64,000 bases of DNA from Bradyrhizobium sp. AZCC 1719 (GTDB taxonomy: Bacteria > Pseudomonadota > Alphaproteobacteria > Rhizobiales > Xanthobacteraceae), in assembly GCF_036924525.1 (NCBI RefSeq), contig NZ_JAZHRU010000001.1:3315001-3379000 (forward strand), in the 5' to 3' direction. Below are positions 19,289 through 26,903 of this stretch, piece by piece. The notes under the pieces are model-generated. The model was not told where the DNA came from. It saw only the letters and a program-made list of their open reading frames with translations, and searched no databases. Positions within the stretch are counted from its first letter, which is position 1. Every line of letters starts with the position of its first letter. The position numbers were made by a program, and so were the translations under genes.

Positions 19289-19911
19289 TTGGCCTTGAGG
19301 CGGGGCTTGCGCAGTTTGCCGCTGCAGGCCTCGTGGCAGAAGCACGTGACGAGATGGTCGTTGACCATGCCGGTAGCCTGCATGAAGGCATAGACGATGG
19401 TCGGGCCGACGAATTTGAAGCCGCGCGCGCCGAGTTCCTTTGAGATCTTGACCGATACCGGCGTCGAGGCCGGTACGCTGGCCGTGGTCTTGAACTGGTT
19501 GACGATGGGCTTGCCGTCGACGAAGTCCCACATGAATTTGGAGAAGCCCGCGCCTTCTTCCATGATCTTCAAATAGGCCTTGGCGCTGTTGACGGCGCCT
19601 TCGATCTTGGCGCGGTTGCGCACGATGCCGGCATCGTTCATCAGCGCGTGGATCTTCTTGGCGTTGTAGCGCGCGATCTTTTCCGGCTGGAAATCGTCGA
19701 ACGCTTTGCGAAAATTTTCGCGCTTGCGCAGGATCGTGATCCAGGACAGTCCAGCCTGGAAGCCGTCGAGGATCAGCTTTTCATAGAGGGCGCGGTCGTC
19801 ATATTCAGGCACGCCCCATTCGGTGTCGTGATAGGCCATGTAGAACGGATCTTCGCCGGGCCACGGGCACCGTGTCTTGCCGTCGGCGTGCAGGCGCGCA
19901 GATTTGCTCAT
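19285..19911 (-). CDS. tag: DNA-3-methyladenine glycosylase I
   Basis: The 208-residue base-excision enzyme removes 3-methyladenine from alkylated DNA. Signature blocks are RCPWPGEDPFYMAYHDTEWG, LYEKLILDGFQAGLSWITIL and FVGPTIVYAFMQATGMVNDH. The zinc ligands of Tag can be assigned as Cys15, His28, His186 and Cys190 (the HLVTC spacing fits the E. coli enzyme). The gene overlaps both neighbours by four bases (ATGA at each end), which places it firmly in an operon with ygfZ and the HD hydrolase. Confidence 0.95.
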   Translation of the reverse strand: MSKSARLHADGKTRCPWPGEDPFYMAYHDTEWGVPEYDDRALYEKLILDGFQAGLSWITILRKRENFRKAFDDFQPEKIARYNAKKIHALMNDAGIVRNRAKIEGAVNSAKAYLKIMEEGAGFSKFMWDFVDGKPIVNQFKTTASVPASTPVSVKISKELGARGFKFVGPTIVYAFMQATGMVNDHLVTCFCHEACSGKLRKPRLKAK

Positions 19912-20789
19912 GCGACGGTCTGCTTCGGTGGGACGCGAACGTCGTTCGGATCGGTCAGCCGGATCGCGAGGCCGCCGGCGGTCAATGAAAGTCCTGCATC
20001 GAGCGCATCCGCAACGCGGTCGATCCGGACCAGCGCGAGGCCGTGGCCGCCGGCGGTCGATCCCATGGTGCCGACCTGCTTGTCGCCACCGAGAACGGCG
20101 ACGCCGGTTTCCGGCGAAAAGTCTTCGAGGGTGACGCGCACGATCCGCGTACGCGCGGTGCCGCGATGCTGCATGCGCGACACCACTTCCTGGCCGACAT
20201 AGCAGCCCTTGTCGAAATCGACGCCGTGCAGGCGGTCCATGTTGGTCTCGTGCGGGAATGCGTCGCTGTACATGAAGTCGAGCCCGCCGCGCGGCACGCC
20301 CAAGGCGATGCGATGCGCCTCGTAGGCCTCGTTGTCGACGAGGTCGGCGCCGATCAGCTCGGCCACCTTTTGCTTGAGATCTTCCGGGATAAGAATGCGC
20401 CAGCCGAGAGCTTCATGCCGCGGATCGGCAAAAGCCAGATCGGGCTTCATCGCGGGCTCGCCGTCCCAGGCCGTCAGCACGCCCATGCTGTCGGAGATGT
20501 TCTCCACCGCGACCTTGGCGCGCAGCTTGTAGAAGCCGAGCTTGTCAGCGAGGTTCTGCGCCAGCACTCGGGGCGCATCGATCAGGAAGCCGCCGCCGTG
20601 ACCTGCAGGGGCTTCGGTGATAAGGAAGTCCGTCGTGATTTTTCCCTGCGGCGTCAGCAGCGCGCCGAACCGGCCAAGACCGGGCTGCAGCGGCGTGACG
20701 TCTGTGGTGACGAGGCCGTTGAGGAAGTTGCGGGCATCCTCGCCACTGACCTTGACCACGCCCCGGTCTGGAAGAAATGCTGCTTTCAT
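19908..20789 (-). CDS. ygfZ: YgfZ/GcvT-like tRNA-modifying, Fe-S maintenance protein
   Basis: The 293-residue folate-binding protein has the diagnostic KGCYVGQE motif at residues 194-201, whose cysteine is the conserved YgfZ residue, followed by VVSRMQHRG. The N terminus reads SGEDARNFLNGLVTTDV, as in the family. YgfZ proteins support repair or assembly of certain Fe-S enzymes, including MiaB. The gene is first in the reverse-strand operon with tag and the HD hydrolase, and is divergent from pyrC with about 138 bases between. Confidence 0.92.
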   Translation of the reverse strand: MKAAFLPDRGVVKVSGEDARNFLNGLVTTDVTPLQPGLGRFGALLTPQGKITTDFLITEAPAGHGGGFLIDAPRVLAQNLADKLGFYKLRAKVAVENISDSMGVLTAWDGEPAMKPDLAFADPRHEALGWRILIPEDLKQKVAELIGADLVDNEAYEAHRIALGVPRGGLDFMYSDAFPHETNMDRLHGVDFDKGCYVGQEVVSRMQHRGTARTRIVRVTLEDFSPETGVAVLGGDKQVGTMGSTAGGHGLALVRIDRVADALDAGLSLTAGGLAIRLTDPNDVRVPPKQTVA

Positions 20790-20927
20790 TAGGTAAAACG
20801 GCCTCTTTTGCAGTGAGCTTTCAAGTTCCTGGGAAAACGCAGGAGCCGGATATCACATGAGAACGTAAGGCGCTAAGGTGCTGTCAACAAGGCCTTAAAG
20901 CGAGCGCCAGAGGACCATGAAGCAGCG

Positions 20928-22262
20928 ATGAATCAGCGATTTGATACCATTCTAAAATCCGGCACCGTGGTCAATCAGGACGGTGAGGGCATCTGCGACA
21001 TCGGCATCTCCAATGGCCGGATCGCTGCGATCGGGGGGCTCGGACAGGCCTCCGCCGGCGAGACGATCGACTGCAAGGGCCTGCACATCCTGCCCGGCGT
21101 GATGGACACGCAGGTGCATTTCCGCGAGCCGGGGCTGACGCACAAGGAAGACCTCGAGACCGGCTCGCGCAGCGCCGTAATGGGCGGCGTTACCGCGGTG
21201 TTCGAGATGCCGAACACCAATCCGCTCACGGTCACCGAGGAGACGTTCGCCGCCAAGATCAACGCCGGCCGTCATCGCATGCATTGCGACTTTGCCTTCT
21301 TCATCGGCGGCACCCGCGAGAACGTGAACCATCTGCCGGAGCTGGAACGCGCGCCAGGTTGTGCCGGCGTAAAGGTGTTCATCGGCTCTTCCACCGGCGC
21401 GTTGTTGGTCGAGGACGACGAAAGCCTCCGGCGCATCTTCCAGGTAATCCGCCGCCGCGCCGCCTTTCACGCCGAGGACGAATATCGCCTCAACGACCGC
21501 AAGTCGCTCCGCATCGAAGGCGACCCGCGCTCGCATCCGGTATGGCGCGACGAGACTGCAGCGCTGATGGCGACCCAGCGGCTGGTCAATCTTGCGCGCG
21601 AGACCGGCAAGCGTATCCACGTGCTGCACATCTCGACCAAGCAGGAGATCGACTATCTGCGCGACCACAAGGATGTCGCATCCTGCGAGGCGACGCCGCA
21701 TCATCTCACCATGGCCGCGCCGGAATGCTACGAGCGGCTCGGCACGCTTGCGCAGATGAACCCGCCGGTGCGCTCGGCCGATCACCGTGAGGGGATCTGG
21801 TATGGCATCGAGCAGGGTATCATCGACGTGCTCGGCTCGGACCACGCGCCACATACGCTGGAGGAAAAGGCGAAGACCTATCCCGCTTCGCCCTCCGGCA
21901 TGACCGGCGTGCAGACGCTGGTGCCCTTGATGCTCGATCATGTCAACGCGGGCCGGCTGTCGCTACAGCGTTTTGTCGATCTCACCAGCGCAGGTCCTGC
22001 GCGGCTGTACAATATCGCCTGCAAAGGCCGCATTGCTGCGGGCTACGACGCCGACTTCACCATCGTCGATCTCAAGCGCTCTGAGACTATCACCAACAAA
22101 TGGGTGGCCTCGCGCGCCGGCTGGACGCCCTATGACGGCGTCCGCGTCACCGGCTGGCCGGTCGGCACCTTTGTGCGCGGCAGGCGCGTGATGTGGCAGG
22201 GCGAGGTAACGACGCCGTCCACCGGCGAGCCGGTGCGATTTCTGGAGACATTGAAGGCGTAA
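20928..22262 (+). CDS. pyrC: Dihydroorotase (class I type), QxH variant
   Basis: The 444-residue amidohydrolase would cyclise carbamoyl-aspartate to dihydroorotate in pyrimidine synthesis. Family blocks are LPGVMDTQVHFREPGLTHKE, GGVTAVFEMPNTNP, GVKVFIGSSTGALL (candidate carboxylated lysine), VLHISTKQE, SCEATPHHL and DVLGSDHAPHT. The usual HxH metal pair is QxH here (Gln62, His64). I recall this from one branch of annotated dihydroorotases, so it may be a family trait, but it removes a standard zinc ligand. GAGGA lies 13 bases before the ATG, and a four-codon frame (ATG 20917) overlaps the start. Confidence 0.85.
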   Translation: MNQRFDTILKSGTVVNQDGEGICDIGISNGRIAAIGGLGQASAGETIDCKGLHILPGVMDTQVHFREPGLTHKEDLETGSRSAVMGGVTAVFEMPNTNPLTVTEETFAAKINAGRHRMHCDFAFFIGGTRENVNHLPELERAPGCAGVKVFIGSSTGALLVEDDESLRRIFQVIRRRAAFHAEDEYRLNDRKSLRIEGDPRSHPVWRDETAALMATQRLVNLARETGKRIHVLHISTKQEIDYLRDHKDVASCEATPHHLTMAAPECYERLGTLAQMNPPVRSADHREGIWYGIEQGIIDVLGSDHAPHTLEEKAKTYPASPSGMTGVQTLVPLMLDHVNAGRLSLQRFVDLTSAGPARLYNIACKGRIAAGYDADFTIVDLKRSETITNKWVASRAGWTPYDGVRVTGWPVGTFVRGRRVMWQGEVTTPSTGEPVRFLETLKA

Positions 22263-22278
22263 GGCAGCATCTCTCCCC

Positions 22279-22363
22279 CGTCATTGCGAGCGCAGCGAAG
22301 CAATCCATCGCGCGGCATAACGGATGGATGGATTGCTTCGTCGCTGCGCTCCTCGCAATGACG
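22279..22363. repeat. Dispersed palindromic repeat, family B, copy 2
   Basis: It starts CGTCATTGCGAGCGCAGCGA and ends CTCCTCGCAATGACG, with AAGCAATCCAT and ATGGATTGCTT inner arms. It is close to copy 1 (9585-9669) in length and layout but in the opposite orientation. It lies 16 bases after pyrC. Confidence 0.85.
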
Positions 22364-22372
22364 GTGCAGCAG

Positions 22373-22639
22373 CTACTGCTTCGCCAGCGTCAGCGAAAAC
22401 TCGCCGTTGCGCACGCGGGCCGAAAGACCTTCGGCGAATTTCGCGACCGCGTCCTCGCCATAGGTCGAGACCAGTTCGGCGAGCGCTGTGAACAGGCTCG
22501 CTTGCGCCAGGCAGTCGCCGTCGACGCCATCGTGCCGCGCTTCGGCCCAGGCCTCGCTCAGGTAGCTAAGGGCAGTCTGCTTCTGTTCGAGATCCGGAAG
22601 CGGGTCGTGGGTGGTCGAGAAGGAGACTGGGCGGCTCAT
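22373..22639 (-). CDS. Hypothetical protein, 88 aa
   Basis: The product from the ATG at 22639 starts MSRPVSFSTTHDPLPDLEQK and continues as an alpha-helical, mostly acidic protein (ALSYLSEAWAEARHDGVDGD, LFTALAELVSTYGEDAVAKF) ending LTLAKQ. A longer start at 22681 is possible. No domain is recognised and there is no signal peptide or membrane span. The protein-like composition supports a real gene. It is isolated between pyrC and the HAD gene, in the same direction as the HAD gene. Confidence 0.6.
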   Translation of the reverse strand: MSRPVSFSTTHDPLPDLEQKQTALSYLSEAWAEARHDGVDGDCLAQASLFTALAELVSTYGEDAVAKFAEGLSARVRNGEFSLTLAKQ

Positions 22640-22792
22640 GAAGCTCAACGAAATCTGCGCGCGAACCAGGGCGGATCGCATCCTAACTCGACAAGCTGTA
22701 TCACGCGCTGCGGGCCCGCCTAGGCCACATCTTTAGGAAAGGTTAACAGCAGTGTCGATATTTCGAGCGAGGGTTCCACGAGGTTCCCAACA

Positions 22793-23428
22793 TCAGGAAA
22801 TGCAGCCGAGGATCGCTCCGGGCGTGGCGCAGACATGGTGGGCGCCGGCCTCGATCAGTTCGTCCCGGCTGCCGTAGCCGTACAACACGCCGATGCCCTT
22901 CATGCCGTTGTTTTTTGCGCCGACCATGTCGTGGCTGCGGTCGCCGATCATCAGGGTTTTGGACGGATCGACGGCAACTTCCTTCAGCGCGTATTGCAGC
23001 AAATGCGACTTGTCCGCGCGGGTGCCGTCGAGCTCGGCGCCGAACACGCGCTCGAAGTGCTTGCGCAAGCCGAAATGGTCAACGATGCGCTCAGCGAACA
23101 CGTGCGCCTTGCTGGTAGCGACGAACAACCGGTGGCCGGACGCGCGGAGTGCCGTCAGCACCTCGTCGATGCCGTCGTACACGCCGTTTTCGTAGAGACC
23201 GATGTCGGAAAATCGCTCGCGATAGAGCGTCACCGCGCGGTCCGCGGAGTGATCGCCGAGCAACTTCACAAAGCTTGAGCGCAGCGGCGGGCCGATGCAC
23301 CAGGTCAGTTCGTCCTCGGTCGGGATCGTGGGATGATCGAGCCTTTGCAGCGCATATTGGATCGAGCGGGTGATGCCGGGCTTGGGGTCCGTCAGCGTTC
23401 CGTCGAGATCGAAATAGATCGCTTCCAT
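22793..23428 (-). CDS. HAD family hydrolase (phosphoglycolate phosphatase-like)
   Basis: Starting at the ATG at 23428, the 211-residue protein begins MEAIYFDLDGTLTDPKPGIT, the HAD motif I with DxDGT. Motif II is VATSK (threonine) and motif IV reads MIGDRSHDMVGAKNNGM. The inserted helical cap lies between (about residues 15-80). Substrates of this subgroup (Gph/PpaX-like) are small phosphate esters; none can be assigned. A longer open frame upstream to 23548 runs into the next gene and is rejected. Only four bases separate its start from the stop of the TIGR02301 gene, so they are probably cotranscribed. Confidence 0.87.
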   Translation of the reverse strand: MEAIYFDLDGTLTDPKPGITRSIQYALQRLDHPTIPTEDELTWCIGPPLRSSFVKLLGDHSADRAVTLYRERFSDIGLYENGVYDGIDEVLTALRASGHRLFVATSKAHVFAERIVDHFGLRKHFERVFGAELDGTRADKSHLLQYALKEVAVDPSKTLMIGDRSHDMVGAKNNGMKGIGVLYGYGSRDELIEAGAHHVCATPGAILGCIS

Positions 23429-23432
23429 GGCC

Positions 23433-23810
23433 TTAGTTCGCGTAGCGCGCGGTGAGGTCGCGCGAGATTTTGGAGCCTTCCTCGATATATCTGCGGATCG
23501 CGACCGAGGCTGCCGGCGTGCAGGTCCGGTAGGTCTGCTGAAAGCCATTATAGCCGCGGTTGAAGCCGGCGATCATGCGGGCGCGGCGGTCCCCAGAAGG
23601 GGTTTCGGCATCGATGAGCGCCTGCATCTCATTGCGCCATTTCGCTCCTTCATTGGCGCCGCAAATGCCCCGGAGGTAATGCAGGGTGCCGAGAATCTCG
23701 GCCAGCCGCTGCAGGTCGCCGTCGAACGGCGCAGCCGCGTCCTGGGCGCGTGCGGGGGCCACATGGCATGCCGAAATGAGGATGAGGGCGGCGAGGGCGT
23801 GCTTGAGCAT
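23433..23810 (-). CDS. TIGR02301 family periplasmic protein
   Basis: The 125-residue product starts MLKHALAALILISACHVAPA with a signal peptide ending near ARAQ. The mature part reads LQRLAEILGTLHYLRGICGA, WRNEMQALIDAE, FNRGYNGFQQTYRTC and AIRRYIEEGSKIS, which I recognise as the TIGR02301 family of alphaproteobacteria. Two conserved cysteines could form a disulfide. The function is unknown. I use the internal ATG at 23810 because it opens the signal peptide. It lies between the NUDIX gene (63-base gap) and the HAD gene (four-base gap). Confidence 0.82.
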   Translation of the reverse strand: MLKHALAALILISACHVAPARAQDAAAPFDGDLQRLAEILGTLHYLRGICGANEGAKWRNEMQALIDAETPSGDRRARMIAGFNRGYNGFQQTYRTCTPAASVAIRRYIEEGSKISRDLTARYAN

Positions 23811-23873
23811 TTGAGGGCCGATATGCCCCCTCAATACGCCCGAGGCAAGGCGTGAGGCGCCGGTAGGGACCGC

Positions 23874-24293
23874 CTAGACCAGCTTCCGGGCGGCCTCGAT
23901 GACCTCCAGAAGGCCGCCGGTGACCTTGAGATCGCCGAGCGCATCCGGTGCCAGCCATTTGAAATCGTCGTGCTCGTCGTTCAGGACCGGCTCCCGGGCC
24001 CTCCAGCGCGCCGCGAATGACATGATCACATAGTGCCCGCCGCCAGAGGCCCCCGGCAGCACCTCTCGCCAGCCAGCCAGGCCCAGAATCTCGATTCGCA
24101 AGCCGGTTTCCTCGTCCACCTCGCGATGGAGCGCGGTATGCAGGGATTCGCCGAATTCGACCCGGCCGCCGGGGAGCGAGTAAAAGCCCTTGCCCGGCGT
24201 GCGGGCGCGGCGGACCAACAGGACCTTGCCGTCACGGAAGATCGCGCCGCTGACGGCGAGTTGGGGGCGGTCGGGCTGAATGGGAGAGGTCAA
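23874..24293 (-). CDS. NUDIX hydrolase, 139 aa
   Basis: The Nudix box GGRVEFGESLHTALHREVDE continuing ETGL (residues 42-64) fits GX5EX7REUXEEXGU and supplies the Mg-binding glutamates. The upstream strand AVSGAIFRDGKVLLVRRARTPGKGFYSLPG is also typical. It would hydrolyse a nucleoside diphosphate derivative; ADP-ribose or an oxidised nucleotide is possible, but nothing here decides. It probably starts a reverse-strand unit with the TIGR02301 and HAD genes. Confidence 0.88.
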   Translation of the reverse strand: MTSPIQPDRPQLAVSGAIFRDGKVLLVRRARTPGKGFYSLPGGRVEFGESLHTALHREVDEETGLRIEILGLAGWREVLPGASGGGHYVIMSFAARWRAREPVLNDEHDDFKWLAPDALGDLKVTGGLLEVIEAARKLV

Positions 24294-24385
24294 GGGGTGA
24301 TCCGGTAAGCAGGGAACTCGCTGCGCACACGATCATGCCCGATCGGGCCGCGCAGGTCGAATGTGGTGGACCGGGGACGAGGCGG

Positions 24386-24898
24386 CTAGTTCGACATCGC
24401 CCCTTCGAAGTCGGTGTCGGCATTGCCGTTGATGACGCCGCCGGCCAGCGCCACCAGCGGTTTGACCCAGGCGGTGGCCTGCTCGGCCAGCGTGGCGCGG
24501 GTTTTGTCCTGCTGGGCCTCGCGCATCGCCTTGCCCACCGCGGTCAGGATCGAGGTCATGGTCGCCGTGAGCTTGTCGAAATCGGCACGGACCTTCGGGT
24601 CGGCGCATTCATAGGCCTCGATCGCGAGGTCGCGGGCCTTGAAGTTGGAGGCCCAGAAATGCTCGGCGTAGGACAGCGGCGTCCAGGTGAGAAAATCCTC
24701 CGCGCATTCCGGCATGTCCGGAACCATTTCGAGCAGCATGATGGCTTCGTTGAAATGATTCAGATAGTCGGTGGCGAGCCCAGTGCGGGGATTGATATTG
24801 GCGGCGCGCAATTGCTCTGCGCGAGCTTCATCTATGCGGCCCGTCGGTGGCGGCATCGGCGGATCGGATCGCACTTCTGTGGCGGCCATGGAGGTCAT
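24386..24898 (-). CDS. Conserved hypothetical protein, about 170 aa
   Basis: The product contains LATDYLNHFNEAIMLLEMVP, PECAEDFLTWTPLSYAEHFW and FKARDLAIEAYECADPKVRA, followed by a hydrophobic helix near the C terminus (TAWVKPLVALAGGVINGNAD). I recognise it as a hypothetical protein conserved in Bradyrhizobium but know of no function. It is probably cytoplasmic and mostly helical. The start is uncertain: ATG 24898 (MTSMAATEV) has GGGATGG just upstream; 24916 and 24889 are alternatives. It is divergent from the SRAP gene. Confidence 0.7.
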   Translation of the reverse strand: MTSMAATEVRSDPPMPPPTGRIDEARAEQLRAANINPRTGLATDYLNHFNEAIMLLEMVPDMPECAEDFLTWTPLSYAEHFWASNFKARDLAIEAYECADPKVRADFDKLTATMTSILTAVGKAMREAQQDKTRATLAEQATAWVKPLVALAGGVINGNADTDFEGAMSN

Positions 24899-24960
24899 CC
24901 ATCCCACTGTTAACATCTGGGGTTAACACCCATTAAACGGAAGCCTATGTTGGTCAGATA

Positions 24961-25728
24961 ATGTGCGGACGCTTCGTCATCACCTCGCCGCCGGAGGCGC
25001 TTCGGCAAATCTTCGGCTATATCGAGCAGCCCAATTTCCCGCCGCGGTATAATATCGCGCCGACTCAACCTGTTCCGGTGGTGATTTTGGAAAATGGCGG
25101 CCGCCATTTCCGGCTGATGCGCTGGGGCCTGGTGCCGGCTTGGGTGAAAGATCCCCGTAAATTTACGCTCCTGATCAACGCGCGCTCCGAGACGGTGCTC
25201 GACAAGCCCGCGTTCAAAAACGCCATCAAGCGGCGGCGCTGCCTGATTCCAGCGGACGGCTACTACGAATGGCAGGACGCCGGCGGCCGCAAGCGGCCAT
25301 TCTTCATCCATCGCCGCGACGGCCGTCCCGTTGGCTTTGCTGCGCTCGCGGAGACCTGGATGGGGCCGAACGGCGAGGAGACCGACGGCGTTGCCATCGT
25401 CACCGCACCGGCCAGCCGCGATCTCGCCGCGCTGCATCACCGCGTGCCCGTGACGATCGCGCCTGACGAATTCGAGCGCTGGCTCGACGGCCGCATCCAC
25501 GACGCAGAGGATGTCATGCCGCTGCTGCGCGGGCCTGTTGAGGGCGAGTTCGCCTGGCACGAGATTTCCACGCGCGTCAATCGCGTGGTCAATGACGACG
25601 CGCAATTGCTGCTGCCGATCACGGACGAGCAGCGTGCGGCGGAGGAGCCGAAGCCTGCGAAGCGCGCCGCGCCGCGCAAGGTGGCTTCGGCGGTGCCGGA
25701 GGATGACGGGCAGGGCTCGTTGTTTTGA
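24961..25728 (+). CDS. SOS response-associated peptidase family protein (SRAP, YedK/HMCES)
   Basis: The 255-residue protein starts MCGRFVITSPPEAL, which places the catalytic Cys2 directly after the initiator methionine as SRAP proteins require. Other conserved residues are in RYNIAPTQPVPVV, MRWGLVPAW, LINARSETV (Asn), RCLIPADGYYEWQ (Glu) and LHHRVPVTI (His). These proteins form a covalent link to abasic sites in single-stranded DNA and shield them. The C-terminal 35 residues are Lys/Ala-rich and probably flexible, ending DDGQGSLF. The stop is followed by a family A repeat. Confidence 0.93.
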   Translation: MCGRFVITSPPEALRQIFGYIEQPNFPPRYNIAPTQPVPVVILENGGRHFRLMRWGLVPAWVKDPRKFTLLINARSETVLDKPAFKNAIKRRRCLIPADGYYEWQDAGGRKRPFFIHRRDGRPVGFAALAETWMGPNGEETDGVAIVTAPASRDLAALHHRVPVTIAPDEFERWLDGRIHDAEDVMPLLRGPVEGEFAWHEISTRVNRVVNDDAQLLLPITDEQRAAEEPKPAKRAAPRKVASAVPEDDGQGSLF

Positions 25729-25753
25729 GTGCAGTCAATCTGCGTCCTGCATT

Positions 25754-25843
25754 TGTAGGGTGGGCAAAGCGAAGCGTGCCCACCATTTCCACCACGCTGC
25801 TCCGCTCGCAATGGTGGGCACGCTGCGCTTTGCCCACCCTACA
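25754..25843. repeat. Dispersed palindromic repeat, family A, copy 3
   Basis: It starts TGTAGGGTGGGCAAAGCG and ends CTTTGCCCACCCTACA, the same layout as copies 1 and 2, with an inner GTGCCCACCAT / ATGGTGGGCAC pair. It lies between two convergent genes and could act as a bidirectional hairpin. Confidence 0.87.
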
Positions 25844-25845
25844 GG

Positions 25846-26427
25846 TCAGCGAAAAATATGCAGCGCCGCGTATTGCAGCAGCATGATGGTCTTGGCGTCG
25901 ACGATGCGGCCGTCCGATATCATCGCGAGTGCCTGGTCGATCGGCAATTCCAGCACCTCGATGTCCTCGCCTTCGCTGGCCAATCCACCGCCGTCGCCGA
26001 CCCGCATCGCAGCTTCGTATTCGGCGACGAAAAAGTGCAGCTTCTCCGTGACCGAGCCCGGGCTCATGAAGGCCTCGAACACCTTGCGCACATCGTGCAA
26101 TCGATAGCCGATTTCCTCCTCCGCCTCCGCACGAATCCGATTCTCGGGAGTCTCGTCGTCGAGCATGCCGGCGGCGGCCTCGATCATGAGATCGTCGTGA
26201 CCGGCACGATAGGGCGGTAGGCGGAACTGCCGCGTCAGCACGACGGTGCGGCTTGCGACATTGTATGCCAGCAGCGTGGCGGCGTGACCGCGGTCGAAAA
26301 CCTCCCGCTTCATCGTCTGCCATTCGCCGTTTCCACGGCGATAGTCGAACTCGACTTCCTCCAACCGATAGTGCCGGTCGGAGAGCACGGTGACGTTCTT
26401 GACGCGGACACGATCTGCGAGGCTCAT
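25846..26427 (-). CDS. NUDIX hydrolase, NudK/ADP-ribose pyrophosphatase type
   Basis: This 193-residue enzyme has the longer NudK/NudF layout. An N-terminal beta domain (RHYRLEEVEFDYRRGNGEWQ) is followed by ATLLAYNVASRTVVLTRQFR and the Nudix box AAGMLDDETPENRIRAEAEE with EIGY. MSPGSVTEKLHFFVAEY is typical of sugar-nucleotide diphosphatases such as GDP-mannose or ADP-ribose hydrolases. The exact substrate is not determined by the sequence. It is the last gene of the tsaC-type, oxidase, GNAT, NUDIX run, 14 bases after the GNAT stop. Confidence 0.88.
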   Translation of the reverse strand: MSLADRVRVKNVTVLSDRHYRLEEVEFDYRRGNGEWQTMKREVFDRGHAATLLAYNVASRTVVLTRQFRLPPYRAGHDDLMIEAAAGMLDDETPENRIRAEAEEEIGYRLHDVRKVFEAFMSPGSVTEKLHFFVAEYEAAMRVGDGGGLASEGEDIEVLELPIDQALAMISDGRIVDAKTIMLLQYAALHIFR

Positions 26428-26441
26428 GGCAATCCTTCAGC

Positions 26442-26903
26442 TCACGGCGGCGGCTCGCGGCCATCGAGCCACTTGGCGAAAAACAGGATCTTTTGCTCGC
26501 CGAATCCGATCGACTGGTAGAACGCGGCGACATCAGAATTTTCCGGCCGCACCAGCAATTGCAGTTTCGGAATGCCGGCCGCGCGCAGCCAGTCCTCGGC
26601 CGCGTTCATGATGGCGCGGCCATAACCTTGCGCGCGGCGATCGGGATCGGTGGCGACGTAATAGACCCAGCCGCGATGCCCGTCATGGCCGACCATCGCG
26701 GTGGCCACGATCGCGTCACCGTCGCGGCCGATCAGCACCGTGGAGTGCGGTCCACGGCGAGCGAGCGCGATGTCGGCGGCGGGATCGTTCCAGGGCCGCG
26801 TCAGGCCGCAGGCCTGCCACAGCGCGATCACGGTCGCGACGTCGGCATCCACGATCTCGGTGATGGCGAGCGCAGGCACGGGCTTCGTCGCTGATACGGT
26901 CAC
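26442..26903 (-). CDS. GNAT acetyltransferase (YpeA-like)
   Basis: The 153-residue protein contains WVYYVATDPDRRAQGYGRAI, the GNAT motif A acetyl-CoA loop (R/QxxGxG/A form RRAQGYG). LQLLVRPENSDVAAFYQSIG and a final beta strand follow. The start region (VIALWQACGLTRPWNDPAAD) matches the YpeA family. The acceptor substrate is unknown. The ATG overlaps the stop of the FAD-linked oxidase gene by four bases. Confidence 0.87.
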   Translation of the reverse strand: MTVSATKPVPALAITEIVDADVATVIALWQACGLTRPWNDPAADIALARRGPHSTVLIGRDGDAIVATAMVGHDGHRGWVYYVATDPDRRAQGYGRAIMNAAEDWLRAAGIPKLQLLVRPENSDVAAFYQSIGFGEQKILFFAKWLDGREPPP

